From assembly GCA_037952775.1 (NCBI GenBank), contig JBANAY010000003.1:27900001-27964000 (forward strand): a stretch of DNA of 64,000 nt, given 5' to 3'. The notes under the pieces are model-generated. The model did no database searches, was not told the DNA's origin, and saw only the letters and a program-made list of their open reading frames with translations. The stretch is from Clonostachys chloroleuca (taxonomy: Eukaryota > Ascomycota > Sordariomycetes > Hypocreales > Bionectriaceae). Positions 11,403 to 23,428 of the stretch are shown here, piece after piece (positions within the stretch are counted from its first letter, which is position 1; each line of letters starts with the position of its first letter). The translations under genes and the position numbers were made by a program.

Positions 11403-11715
11403 GCTGGATAAGGAAGTAGTTATTGAAGTGCTAGTAGGAGAGGAGATTTAAGCAGCCTGCACAGGCCTAGCGTATATCTTTTAGTTTATCCTTAGTTAAC
11501 AGGCTGTGCTAAAAGTTCCTATTTTAGACATCCAAATAAGGGCCTCCATAATCCTTAAGGCACTTAAGGACTAGAAGTCTCTCTGCTAAGTGCCTCTTAG
11601 TTAGCTGGACCAGTTGCTAAACGTGGTGGTTAATCTGGCTAAGGGCGATAAGGGCGACTAGGTCCAGAAGTAGGATAATACAGACCAGTAATTCAATTGG
11701 CAAGCCATATAATTA
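11403..11715 (+). repeat. transposon-like coding relic riddled with TAA/TAG stops
   Basis: One plus-strand frame reads as plausible protein for about 100 codons but is broken by roughly nine stops. All are TAA or TAG, none TGA, and most sit where a glutamine codon (CAA/CAG) would fit. CpA-to-TpA change is the preferred RIP mutation in ascomycetes. The encoded family could not be recognised (possibly a retroelement gag or reverse-transcriptase part). It lies just downstream of the A+T-rich block and may be part of the same or a nested element. Confidence 0.5.
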
Positions 11716-13857
11716 TATGATTAAACAGTTATTCAGGTTATAGACAAGGCTTTTGGATGAGTCATATCATAAATAACTCAAGGTTCAAATTAGATTTAAA
11801 ATTAAGTTTGTAAAAGCGCTTGGTAGTAAATGGCGGTCTTGCCGTGGGGTTGCGTGCAACAGGCGAGTCCGAGAGGCGCAGCAGCCTGTTGCTTTTCAAA
11901 ATCAGCCCAACCAAAACGGACGGGCCAGTGAGTTAATTGATGTAAGCTATTAAAGAAAAACTATAAAAGGTGGCGTGAAATACTAGTAATCTCTCACCTA
12001 CCCCAGATCACTTTATACTATCCCATTAGAAGGGCTGTCACATTAGAAGGACTATCCCATCGGAAGGGCTATCGACACCTCAGTCGAATTCAGTTGAGCT
12101 CAGTTCTAGCTCAGATTATCTAATCATTAATCAGTTTCAAGAATGGAAGTAGCCTTTGGTGAGATTGTTTTTCAGGATAGTGTTTAGCTGTTCTAAGTTT
12201 TTCCTGGTAGTTGTCACGCATTCTCTGCCCTCCGACTCCAACTCTGCGGATTCCTTGGGGTAGTTCGTCTTAGGTGTTCTCTCATTCCGATTATCAAATG
12301 AGTGAGCTGCTTGAATTTTTGACCAGAGTTATCTTCAAAACCTCGTTAAGCACTTTTCCAGTCGAAGTACCTGTAGTATGTAACCGGGTATATGTAGCTA
12401 GGAGCAGGAGACGCGATTTTGGCCTACGAGATTGCACGTGTAAAGAGATACTTCGACATGGAAACTTGTGCATTGTTTTCTTCTCAAATCCTTCATCATG
12501 AGTCTTTTATGAGGATGCAATGATTGGATGTAGAAGGTTTCATGATCCGTGGATACGACTAGAATATTGGAGAACACACGGCTTAACTCATCCACCCACC
12601 CACTCAATCCGTCGACGGACCGACATCTTCGGGCCGCGTTGCTAGTCTAAAGATTAACTCTCAGATGTGCAATTTTCTTTTCTTTTCCACCTTTCTCCTT
12701 TAGGATTTGGTCTCACCCTTCCATTTGAATTCTGGCTTTCTAGTGAGTCAGTGTTGAAAAAAAGATACCCACTGGGCAACGCTCTAAGAATCTCCATGTC
12801 CCAGTTTGATTGGTCCTCATCGAAAGAAAATTCCAGGGGAAAAGTCAGCAGACTTCATTCTCTGTATTTATTTTCATTAAGGCCTCGTGGATGGATCCCC
12901 ACACATGCGCTTATTTTCTCCCTGGTTTTCTATTCTTCCTCTTTCGAGAGGGGTAGGAAGTTATTAGGCCCTGCTTAAAGCTAAGAAAAACCACTGCCCA
13001 GGTCTTTATTCTTTTCTTTTTGAGAATCCCAAAGGTAGTGTGCAAGCGGAGACGTATGGTCGTGAGGTTGATGGAAGTGAGGTGTTCCTTGTCTTACTGT
13101 AGCCCGTTTGGGCAGTCCCTGCAGCTTGAGGGGACTTCAGGGTTCCAGCGGTTGTACGTGGCGCCTCATGCACTTGTGGGTTCACGAGGGTGAAAAATCA
13201 GACATTGGCCTGGATGTTTGGTGGCAGACATCATATAGAGTGACAAGGCACGAATACTACGGACTATGGTTGCATTATCTTTAGCTTGGAGAGATTAAAT
13301 GCCAGATTAAGGCCGTGAATGCCCTTCTGTTCGGTCAGAACTACTTGCCAGGGCAGCTCATCGCAAGCAAGGAGAACGATGTATCACCTTTGCCAACGTT
13401 CCACACGGACCAAGGATGTTTGCGCGGTTTTAAGTAGGTTTAGCTGCTTCCACAAGACACCTTGATGGTTCGCCAGTGGACAATCTGATAGGCTGAATGC
13501 TCGCTAGTTCAGGTGCTACTCTGAATCTCACAAGTAGAAATTTTCGGGACAGCGGGTCAAACCCCAACCGTTTCCCCCAATTGCAGCGGAACGATTGCTG
13601 ATGAGCAATATTGCCGCCTGGTGTGTTTCCTATCTCATCTCTGCCTGCAGCAGATAACTACCTACTTCTTAGGGCAAAGCAAATGCCCGATTTCTCCTCT
13701 TGTTCATGTTGTATCTATCACTGAACCAGCCATTATTGTTCCTCATTTTTCACTACTCACCAGTGCCCAACCGAGCTGTGACGGTTTGATTGCGTGCTCC
13801 TCTGCCTGAAGCGTGTTTACATACCGTCCCGAGACAGCTTGGGGTCAGACTGCCATC
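11716..13857. other. gene-poor region, no gene seen
   Basis: About 2.1 kb upstream of the MFS gene. It contains a perfect 9-bp inverted repeat (11856-11864 with 11884-11892) and three imperfect copies of a CATTAGAAGG-type unit at about 12018-12076. Open frames of 60-100 codons lack domains or splice structure. Confidence 0.5.
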
Positions 13858-15714
13858 ATGAGTCACGCCTCCATCCGCCAGACCGAGGCTAGAGCCGGCC
13901 AAGCATCTTCCGAGGATCGCGAACTAGCGATCGCCCTCAAGAGCTATGAGCCGGACACAGAAGAGGAGAAGAAGCTCGTGCGAAAGATTGATTTCATCCT
14001 GCTGCCGTGCCTGTGGTGGATGTACATTTTGGCGTACCTGGACAAGGGCAACATTGTAGGTCAAACCCCTCAACTGCTAGCTGGCAATGTCTCGTGCTGA
14101 TAAGTGCTTTGTGAAATGTAGGCAAACGCCAACGCTGCTGGCCTAAGCGAAGATCTGAGTCTATCTGACAATGGTAAGTTGCCCCAGCCTAGCAGAGGCT
14201 CAACCCTAGCTACTGAGGTCATCTATTTATACCGAAATGGCTAGAGTATTCCCTGTTCATCTCCGTCTTCTTCGTGGGGTACTTCCTGCTCGAGGTACCT
14301 TCCAACTTGGTCATGGTTAGGATAAGACCTTCTATCTACTTATCCATTATTGTGTTTGTATGGGGTTGCATCGTCACGGGAATGTCCCAGGCAAAATCAC
14401 TGAAGGAGTTCCTCGTGGGACGATTCTTTCTGGGCTGCGCGGAAGCTGGAATGTTTCCTGGTGCCTTGTACGTCCTGACATGTTGGTACACTAAGAAGGA
14501 AGTCGGTACGTTACGAGCATCAACATGATGACCCCGAGAACTGTTGCAGGACTTTAAGTCTTCTAACTTGATCGTTAGGTAAACGCTTTTGCATTTTCTA
14601 CACTTCAGGATGCATAGCCCCTGCGCTCGGTGGGATCATGGCCGGCGCCATCATCAAAAGCCTCGACGGGGCGAGAGGCATGGCCGGATGGAGATGGCTT
14701 CTATTAGTTGAAGGCCTCATAACCGTGTTTTGCTCCGGCTGTCTCTTCTTCCTCATCCCCGACTACCCTCACAATACGCGGCGTTTCAAGCCGGATGAGC
14801 AGCGTCTGGCCCATGTCCGCATCATGTACGATCAAAAGGTCAACGTAGTACTGGAGAACAGCACCCTGACCGCCTTTCAAGCGCTGAAAGCCGTGGTAGC
14901 CGACCCAAAGACGTGGCTATTCTTGGTGCTGTACAACCTGAACGGAACATGCACTACTATTTCCTACTTCATCCCTACCATTCTGAAGACTCTGGGGTAC
15001 ACCAAGGTGACGGCACAATGGATGACTGTCCCCATCTACATTACGGGAGCCGTGTCGATGCTCATCTTCTCGTATACCTCAGATAAGATGCAGGACCGCC
15101 GCTGGCATCTGTCTCTCCTACACCTGGCCCCAGTGGCGGCATGCTTGGTTTCTTTATTCGTCACCAACGCGGTGGTCAAGTACATTATGATGTGCCTCTT
15201 CGTCGGCGGGTTATATACCGCTCTTCCCCTCATACTCAACTGGGCAAGCGAGTGTATCTCCTTCCCGAACAAGAAGCGGTCCGTGGCCATCGCTTTCATC
15301 AACACGTTCTGCAACCTGTCGATGCTCTACGGGAGTTTCTTGTGGCCGAGTGCCGATGCACCCCGCCACGTCCTGGGGTTCGCTACCATGTGCTCGTTCA
15401 CCGGTGCTGCATCCATCCTGGCGGCTGTGATGCCGCTCATCTTCCCGTTTCTGCCCAAGCAGCCTGGGACTAAGGCGGAGAGAGATATTCTGGCTCTGGC
15501 GGCGAGCGAGAGCCAGACCTCTATTGACGAAGATAGAGGGATTATGGTACCCCAAGTAATTGTCAAGAACCAGACCAAGACCAATCATGACCAAAGAGGC
15601 GAACACCATCACCAACATCAAGCGGCTTCTGTATCATGTTATGACAAGGTAACGCTAAAGGAAGCCGTCGAATTAGAGCCGGGATTTGAAAACCTGTTTA
15701 AAATAGTAAATTGA
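13858..15714 (+). CDS. MFS permease, Dal5/Tna1-type anion:cation symporter
   Basis: Plasma-membrane transporter of 548 aa from four exons: 13858-14055, 14122-14173, 14245-14505 and 14579-15714. Splice phases agree, and the joined protein restores the family order GNIANANAAGL, EYSLFISVFFVGYFLLEVPSN, GRFFLGCAEAGMFPG and GKRFCIFYTSGCIAPALGG. These are hallmarks of the allantoate permease family (Dal5, Tna1, Seo1-like), which takes up organic anions and vitamins such as allantoate, nicotinate or small carboxylates. About 12 hydrophobic segments are present. The N-terminus (residues 1-50) and a His/Gln-rich C-tail are cytoplasmic in type. It lies upstream of and in the same direction as the PL1 pectin lyase; import of pectin-derived acids is possible but only inferred. 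The exact substrate is unknown. Confidence 0.88.
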
Positions 15715-16145
15715 CCGGTCCGGCAATTGTCGCTCTTAAAATTCCGTACGCGCGTCCCCATTATTCCGTTGGGCTGAATGACATGCTTTAAAGATCAAAC
15801 GATGAGGCGTTCTAGCCTAGAAATCTTAATAACCATGCCGTTGGTGCCGTGCCAAGCGCGGAGCACGTGGGTTTCTGAGATGAGAACATTCCCGTTCTGG
15901 GGTTTCGGTAGATGGTTCTCCGTCAGGCTAAGATGACGAATGGCCCATGACCACTCCACAACTGATAGACTTGTTATGAGATGCTTCATGCCGATGAGCC
16001 CATCATGTTCCGCCAAGTGAGCCATGTTTGAGAATTCTTCCGGCCGTTGGGGTTAAAATGCCACAGGACCTCACCATGAGGTTGCCCCTCGCTTCTCTCT
16101 TCAGCTCAGTTCTGGCAGGACAGAACTGAATCTACGGATACTACG
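15715..16145. other. intergenic / PL1 promoter region
   Basis: Holds the 3' flank of the MFS gene and the promoter of the pectin lyase. A palindrome-like GACCGGTC follows the MFS stop directly. No gene seen. Confidence 0.5.
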
Positions 16146-17347
16146 ATGAAGCCCGCGTTCTTTGCCTCTCTCCTTGCTGCCCTCGTGGGCTCAAGTGCCG
16201 CCGCTGGCGTTACCGGCGCAGCTGAGGGTTTCGCCAAGGGAGTCACCGGAGGTGCCAGTGGGAGCACCGTCACGCCCACAACTACGGCCGAGTTGGTCTC
16301 GTACCTCGGCGACAGCTCTGCCCGTGTGATCCTCCTGACCAAGACTTTTGACTTCACCGGGTCCGAGGGTTCGGTTACGGCGACAGGGTGTGCTCCGTAC
16401 GGAACGGGATCGGCATGCCAGAAGGCCATCAACCAGAACAGCTGGTGCGACAACTACCAGCCCAACGCCGCCAAGGTCAGCGTCACCTATGACAAGGCCG
16501 GAGTGAGCGCAATCACGGTTGGCAGCAACAAGTCGCTTGTCGGTGTCGGCAGTGCGGGTGTGATCAAGGGCAAGGGCCTGAAAATTGTGAGCGGCGCGAA
16601 GAACGTTATCATCCAGAACGTCCATATCACGAACCTCAACCCCAGCTTGGTCTGGGGCGGTGATGCCATCACCATCAACAATGCTGATTTGGTCTGGATT
16701 GACCATGTCACCACCTCGTTGATTGGCCGTCAGCACATTGTGCTTGGTACCAGTGCCAGCAACCGTGTGACCATTTCCAACAGCAAGATTGATGGAAAGA
16801 CCAGCTGGTCTGCCTACTGCGACACCTACCACTACTGGGGAGTCTACTTTGCTGGCTCTTCCGACGTTAGTCTACCTAATGAGCTACAGAGAATCATGTG
16901 TCTTATAATACTAACATGTCTTGCCCTTAGCTGGTCACTTTCAAGAACAACTACATCTACCACACCTCCGGCCGCAGCCCCAAGGTCAGTGGGAACACCC
17001 TCCTCCACGCCGTCAACAATTACTGGTACGACAACAACCGCCACGCGTTCGAAGTCGACTCTGGCGCCATGGTCGTCGCCGAGGGCAATGTGTTCCAGAA
17101 CGTCGTCGCCGCCGTTGAGTCTGGTGGTGCCGGCAAGATGTTCTCCAGCCCCGACAGCGGCACCAACGCGGCCTGCTCCTCCTACCTCGGCCACGCCTGC
17201 CAGGTCAACGGCTACGGAAGCTCCGGCAGTCTTTCCGGCACTGACACCAGCTTCTTCTCCAATTTCAACGGCAAGAATGTCGCGTCTGCCTCGAGCTATA
17301 GTGATGCTAAGAACGTGGCTACCACTGCCGGCTTTGGCACCATCTAA
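16146..17347 (+). CDS. pectin lyase, polysaccharide lyase family 1, secreted
   Basis: Secreted enzyme of 378 aa that cleaves methyl-esterified homogalacturonan by beta-elimination (EC 4.2.2.10). Two exons, 16146-16865 and 16931-17347, with a 65-nt phase-0 intron joining GSSD to [19 protein letters not shown] signal peptide (about residues 1-19) precedes [16 protein letters not shown], the mature start typical of Aspergillus pectin lyases. Diagnostic parts are [57 protein letters not shown] with the catalytic-region arginine, [17 protein letters not shown] and [14 protein letters not shown]. The aromatic-rich cleft (Trp/Tyr) separates it from pectate lyases. Length matches the family (about 375-380 aa). 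An AATAAA-like signal follows at about 17414. Confidence 0.95.
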
Positions 17348-17609
17348 AGGATTGGTTTGGGACCAAAGGGCCAGAATTGAATTCGGACAAGATATGTTTA
17401 TATACTACTTGAAATGAATAAAAAAAAATAGTTTTCTCTTTAACTCATTTGACTTTGATGATGCCTGTTGCGATTTTTGGATGGGAAGCCGCCACTTGTA
17501 ATCCACTACTCGCACTATTTGTGTTTGTGCTTGTGTATTGAGGCTTTAAGAACAATAATAACCCAGATAGCTGAAGAAATTCAAAGATTCGGGCTATATA
17601 ACGAACCAA

Positions 17610-18566
17610 TCAATCCAACCGGTGCAGCAGCTGGGTAATGAGTCCTTGGGAGAACTCCCCACAAGTCTTAACTAGTTCTTGAAACTCCTTGTTGCCCCAG
17701 AGCTTCTCCATATTACAAGCCGCAAACATGCACAACAGCGATCTCAGGTCCTCTGCCCCATCAGCACGGGCTAAAGTGTTCTCATAACAGTAGTTGATCA
17801 GATGGATCACATCATATACAGCCTCATCATACATCTGAAAATGTTCCAATGTCTGTCTCAACTTTCGCAGGGACAGCAGCCTCAGAGGCGCTATGTCGTA
17901 GCACTCGGCGAAGACATACACCCGAGCGTGGCTCAGCAACATCTCCGTTGTATCATCGCCAGAAGAATTCGTCGGGACCGGCCCTTCCAGACCCGTATCC
18001 GCATGCAGGGACTTGAACTTGGCCCAGAGGAGATTCTTCTTCTCTTTCAGGGCTGTTTCCTCCACTCTTTTTCTCCCAGACCACGATCTTGGAGCTGGAG
18101 CCCTGACCGCTGAGCTTGCCTGTAACACGGAGCGCGCGTAAATCGGGGGGACGGTATTTGGCTCCTCATTCGTGTACGGCACGGCTTGGGACTGGTGAGG
18201 CGATGGAGGGGATGAGGTTTGGCTCGCCGTGGCCGAACACTCGGACCCCTGTCGCGGCTGGAACTTGGCTTCGTAGTAGTCTCCAGTGTATGCGAATTGG
18301 CTGAATCGGATGAACGTATCGGTATCTACCTCGGCCCAGTGGACCTCGCCCTGGAGGGCCTCCTTCATCTGACCATTAACTAGCCGATCGAGGACCTTGG
18401 ATTGGGAGGCGAGGAGGGCGCTGTGGATGATGAACTCGGATTTGTCGGGTCCTATCAGGCACTTGAACATACCTGAGGAAAGAATACTGGGACCTTGTTA
18501 GTCATATGCCTCATGGACTTTCCGGATGTCAATTTCGACCTACGCATCGTATAGAATGGTAGCCAT
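17610..18566 (-). CDS. BTB/POZ domain protein
   Basis: Predicted protein of 299 aa from two exons, 18544-18566 and 17610-18486. The 57-nt intron (GTAGGT donor, CTAAC branch) joins MATILYDA to ILSSGMFKCLIG; without it the second exon would start abruptly. The N-terminal half is a BTB fold (DKSEFIIHSALLASQSKVLDRL, then FSQFAYTGDYYEA) as in the large fungal BTB family. A low-complexity Ser/Pro/Gln linker and a charged patch (about residues 85-150) follow, then a helical BACK-like region with HARVYVFAECYDIAPLRLLS. BTB proteins dimerise and often act as Cul3 adaptors, but this subclass is uncharacterised. It is convergent with the pectin lyase gene. Confidence 0.85.
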
Positions 18567-18951
18567 GATAAGTAGTTGAAAAGGGGGGCAAGTGGGCGTC
18601 AGAATAACAGAGACTTGATCAGCTGAGAGGGGAACGCAGGCATAAATCTATGTCGGAGACGATAATGCAGGAGGAATCTAAGGAGTGCTTTTCGCTGTAT
18701 TCTGGCGTCCATGCATGAACTTGGATGTGCTGAAGCTGTGAATCAAGCATGCATGGCATCGATTCATGCTACCGATGGGGCAACGGCTACATATATATAC
18801 AATCAATGCTTACGTGGTTAGGCAGCCAGTTCTGTTTACGAAAAAGTAAGTTCCTTTATGCAGACCTATCAAGCCACTGGAATCGCGACACGTCTGCAGT
18901 CACATAAACAAAAACAATAGAGTTTACAGCAAGTGAGTCACGGCAAAGAGG
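18567..18951. other. intergenic upstream of the BTB gene
   Basis: Promoter side of the BTB gene. No gene or RNA recognised. Confidence 0.5.
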
Positions 18952-19185
18952 CAAGTGACTGACATAAAACATGGCACACCCAGTATCTCCAGTGTCGAAT
19001 TTCAATACAATATCAAGAAAATATCAAAAGAATTGATCAGCTATAGATGCAATATCAAGCTAAATACTGTATAATAACAACTATCAATTTTCTTGTTCTT
19101 ATTTTTAGCATAATTAATAAGAAAATGAAGTCCCTGACTTATGTGAACGGAGCTTTGGTGTGCCATGTTTTATGCCAGTCACTTG
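18952..19185. mobile_element. MITE-like element with 29-bp terminal inverted repeats
   Basis: The 29 bases at 18952-18980 (starting CAAGTGACTGACATAAAACA) recur as the reverse complement at 19157-19185 with a single mismatch. The 234-bp unit has an A+T-rich interior, no open frame, and lies between genes. That is the structure of a miniature inverted-repeat transposable element. No clear target-site duplication is seen next to the ends, so the exact borders are uncertain. Parent transposase not in the window. Confidence 0.75.
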
Positions 19186-19624
19186 AGAGGTACCTCTAGC
19201 TGCGAAGGTTGGCGCAGACCTCCGATCTATTAAGCTCTCGGGATAACCGTCAGTTTTTTCAACACATAACTTGAGAGCTTTGACAGGGGCTAATTTGCAC
19301 GTGGCCTGAAACTTATTTTCTTCTATCGATTGAGGTCATTATTGTTTTTTTAAAGCCTTAAACTGAAAGAAAAAACACGAACACAAATCGTAGTGTAGGT
19401 ACCTTGTGGATTACAAGTAAGCTTTCCCGTTTCATAGTGAGTAAACAAAACTGCTTTCTGTGTTTTTGTTTCTTGAAAGTCAATGGAGCAGGGACAATGC
19501 AACGCAACGAAGATAGTATTTTCTAAATAATATTCTACGTTAAAGTAAAACACCCTGCGCACTGAATAGAAGGCACATGTGAACAAAACCTGAATGTTCC
19601 AGTCCTTTGACAGCCCGCATCATT
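19186..19624. other. intergenic, no gene seen
   Basis: 3' flank of the pectate lyase gene; no supported gene. Confidence 0.5.
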
Positions 19625-20442
19625 CTAACACTCGCCAAGCTTGGTGGGCTCGCAGTCACCGTTGGCCTTGTCACATCCCTCGTAAGCCTGGCACTGGACC
19701 TTGGGGTAGCAGTTGTTGGAGTAGGTAGCCTGAGGGGAAGAAACTGTTAGCCATCATAATCAGGGCGGTGAGAGTTCCAAAGCTGCATACCTTGTCACCG
19801 AGGTTGGTGTTAATGCCCATGAGCTCACCGCCGTCAACAGCAGTGGTGCCCTCCATGTGGACGGTACGGGCGCAGTTGCCCTTGCAGTTACCGCAAGAGC
19901 GGTAGACCTTGCCGTAGTCATTGGCGTAGAAGTTAACGATGTTGACATGACCACATCCGTTGTGCTGGATGACTTTGTCAGAGGCATGGTAGGCACCGCC
20001 GCCGATGATGTTGGCGGTTCCGTCACCCTTGATCGAGATAGCATCCTCGCAGACGTCCTCGAACCAAACAAACTCGAGATTGCAGCTGCCCAAGCAGTAA
20101 ACACCCTCGCCTTGATCGGCACCGATGATGACGTTCTTCAGGGTGGCTCCGTCACGGAGAACGAAGACAGTATCAGCCTCACCTGTGATGATTCCAGTTA
20201 GAATGTTTACCCAACAGTAGTCGGGCACAGATTCAATCCTTACCTCCCTCGGATTGACCTCCACAGGCCACACCACGGTCATACTTAACCCAACCGGCAT
20301 CGAATGTCTCGCCCGCTCCGATGTAGTAAGGCTCACTGAGAGTCTTTGTGCCAGTGGGCGTGGGAAGACCACCTTCGTAGCCCAGGCAGGCCATAGCTGC
20401 GGGCACGGCGGCGAGAGCAGATAGAAGAGCAGCAGAATGCAT
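19625..20442 (-). CDS. pectate lyase, polysaccharide lyase family 3, secreted
   Basis: Secreted calcium-dependent enzyme (EC 4.2.2.2) of 231 aa that cleaves de-esterified homogalacturonan. Three exons, 20244-20442, 19791-20182 and 19625-19729, with introns of 61 nt each and consistent phases. A signal peptide ([18 protein letters not shown]) is followed by [17 protein letters not shown]. The parallel beta-helix core shows [58 protein letters not shown] and a Cys-rich [10 protein letters not shown] segment, all diagnostic of PL3. The last exon restores the C-terminal [19 protein letters not shown]. Reading the first intron as coding would stop within four residues. A TATA-rich stretch lies about 125 bp upstream of the start. 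Together with AA9 and PL1 it forms a wall-degrading group. Confidence 0.94.
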
Positions 20443-20564
20443 GATGAAAGCTGTTTTTGATCGAGAAAGGCGAAATGCCGAGAAAATGCTATCAGATACT
20501 GTTCTAGACACCAGGCCGTTGTTGAGAACAATGTAAATATCAAAATGGAGTGACACTTGCTCGG

Positions 20565-20576
20565 TATATATATATA
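20565..20576 (-). promoter_or_regulatory. TATA-rich core promoter candidate of the PL3 gene
   Basis: A 12-bp alternating TA run about 125 bp upstream of the pectate lyase ATG. The position fits a TATA element for a minus-strand transcript. Inference from location only. Confidence 0.4.
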
Positions 20577-23428
20577 CGATCACGATTTCAATACCTGGTT
20601 CGTCATTAATAGGTCTGAAATAAGCTTTTCTAAGCTTTTCTTATGCTTCTTTCAGGGGTCAGATAAGGTACTGCTGCCCTGAAACAGCCGAAATGAAGTG
20701 TAAATGGCGCTGGATCCTGAAACTGTTCTGGCGGACGATGACCTCCCGTCCACCGTTTCCAGTCAATTCTGGGTCTTGAAACCCCCACTAACAGCCACGC
20801 ATGATCTCTAACTCCAGTGTTTTGGAGTGCTTGCTGGGGTGTTTACCGCGCCACTGTCCGTTGCGGAAAGTGGGCAGGGCCTCTAGCAGTTTCTCCATTG
20901 TCATGTTGCATGATCATCGTCACCGCTTCCAGTTTAGGTTTTGAACCGCCAACTTGTTAACCCCTTAGTCTTAGTTCATGGTCGGGAAAATAGGTATGTA
21001 TGTGGGCGGTGGCACACTCTCGAAACTCATTCGCTCTCCCACATCCAACTTCCTTGTTAACTTGTGGATTTTCCCACTTATTTCCTGAAGGGAGGATTCC
21101 TTGTCGCGCAGTTAGTCCATCGATGGAAAGGAGTACTGTCGAACACGGAGAAATCAAACATCAGACGGGACGAAGAAATCGGGTTCAATGGAGGGATAGA
21201 TCGTCCCAGAAGCCATTTATGATGTCACAACCTCTCGATATACTTGTTGGATGGGACAAAGAAGCAAGTGGTAGCACCTACCCGAGTGATGGGTGGTTGT
21301 ATTGCAGATCTCTCAGATAACCGCTGTGAACAGGGTGTACGCGGCCACCGCTTCTCACGAGCCCCCGAGAACTGCTCGGTGCGACGGCCCGATACAAAGC
21401 GAAGAATCTCTAGTCGCCCTGCATAGATGATGAATCTTTTCGAGCTAGTCAGTTCATCTTGTGGACGAAGTGTTCTTACTCCTGTGACGCTGACGATCAG
21501 TCCGTCGGAAAATTCTTTCATTCGTGTAATTCTCTCGCATGTTTGACCAGGTTACATAGCCATTCATAAAGGTAAGCAAATCTCTTTGAATCTGTCTCTC
21601 GAAGCTCGGTACCGAGGCTTGCCGACGGACTCATTGATATTATCCGAAACGCGAACTGGAATGATGGACTCGCCGTCTAGTAAGACGATTTCATCCACCA
21701 ATGTTCTAAAGTTTACAATGATGCCAAGAGATGATCATCGTCCTTGCCCCTGGCATCTGTCTTGCTACGGATTCTTCAGATGAACCCACAGTATTTACCA
21801 TACCCAGCGTTCGGAGCTGGCCAGCGCATGCATTGACCACGTCTTGAAATCTCTCATCCTCAGACAGGGATACAACAGGGACCTTGGGTAGGCCTCAGCA
21901 GAGCAAGTTTTTGATGAAAGGCCCACAGATGCTGCCCCATCAGCAAACTTCCGGGTCAGCTGTGAGGCCTCCTTTGTGATCAGGTCAGCTACCAACAGGA
22001 TAAGCCAGTTTAGGAAACAGGCCACGGAGCCGACGACTTTGCTGAATCTTAATATTGTCTCCGATTATAGCTCCTCATAAGAATTGACGTTTTGACTGAG
22101 CCAGGGCGTGCAGACGGACCATAGTCCTCCGATCAAGACACGCTCTGATCTATTCAACTCGCAATATCTGATCTGCAGTCCGTTATCGCCGTAATTAGAA
22201 CCATACAGAGCGTTTTTACTACCAAATACTGCACGTATCTAACCTACGGTGGTGTCAACTATATCAAAAGAAATAATTTGGTGACCAGACAACCCGCTGC
22301 CCTTCAACTTCTCCGTATATTCAACTGTATGATATCTGCTTTAATTAGAAACCCGGATCTTCCGGCCCAACGAAGACCCGGCTAGCATCCTGGAATCTCA
22401 CCGCCCCGATTGTGGGTATTCTTGATGTTGGGCAACGTAATGCTCAATCTCCGCGAAAAGAAGCCGTCAAATTTTCAGGGCATGACCCGCAGGGCCTGAA
22501 CAGGAAGAAAGCCCATCAGGATGCGGTCTGTGGACAGGAACAAAGGTGGAAAAGGCAATACTCTGGGGGACGTGAAAGAGTCTCTGGACAACGAATAGTT
22601 ATCCTCGGAGGCAAATTCTCCTTTACTACGAAACTAAAATGAATAGTAAACAGGTAATCAAATATTCTGAGGCTAGAGAAATTGATGTTTGATCACTAAG
22701 AAAGACTAGCGGCGAGACTTTCTCCCAAGCTTGCGCTTAACCAGCTCTTTGTTATTGGGGAAGAGATATGGTACACTGCCAGATCTCTAATCTTAATACT
22801 CCAAGAACACCTTGAATGGTGACCATCTTGGTGATCCTTCAATCTCGAATCTGTCTTCTGTACCTATGGACAGCCACTTAGGAGTAGCCCATTTGCTGCC
22901 ATGGCCGTAACGCAGTTCGTCTCCTGTTATCACAACTCCTAACAGACATTTTACCATGCCACTCCGAGGGAATGCTGATACTAGATGAGCTACGCCTCCA
23001 GGACCCTGGTCTTCGTTTTCGGGAGCCCTTGTCAAGAAGGGGTTGTATGGTACAGGGCTCTACGGTTACGATGCGCAGTGAATGGATGCTATGCCGTCAC
23101 TACCAGCCATTACCAAGGAGACATCACACCGACATTCTAGAGAATGCCTGGCCGCACTGATATTGCCCCAGGTGCAGTAGTAATGGAATGGAGCCTTCCG
23201 GTATATATCATGCACTACGAAATTTACCTTGTGTAGAAGGAGGACTCCCGCCGCCAACTTGGGTTACAATACTACCCTTGCAACAACCGACTCAATGAGA
23301 ATGGGTGGTCACTCTTATGATCAACCGCGGCAAATTGATCAGAGACTCAATTTCAATATTCAAAATTAATTTGAACACTTTCCTAATAAAGCCAAAGTCG
23401 AGAGAGCCCTGAAAGCCAAGATGTGGTA
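20577..23428. other. gene-poor region, no confident gene
   Basis: About 2.85 kb with only short open frames on both strands. Some peptides (for example around 21225-21521 on the minus strand and 21590-21680 on the plus strand) look protein-like but have no recognised domain and no connected splice structure. It may hold decayed gene fragments. Confidence 0.45.

Noticed and set aside
11856..11892. Perfect 9-bp hairpin, considered as a Helitron 3' end
   Set aside because: No CTRR-type end follows the hairpin and no Rep/helicase remnant is nearby.
20577..23428. Several protein-like short frames, considered as a gene
   Set aside because: No domain, no consistent splice chain and no family resemblance; left as gene-poor.
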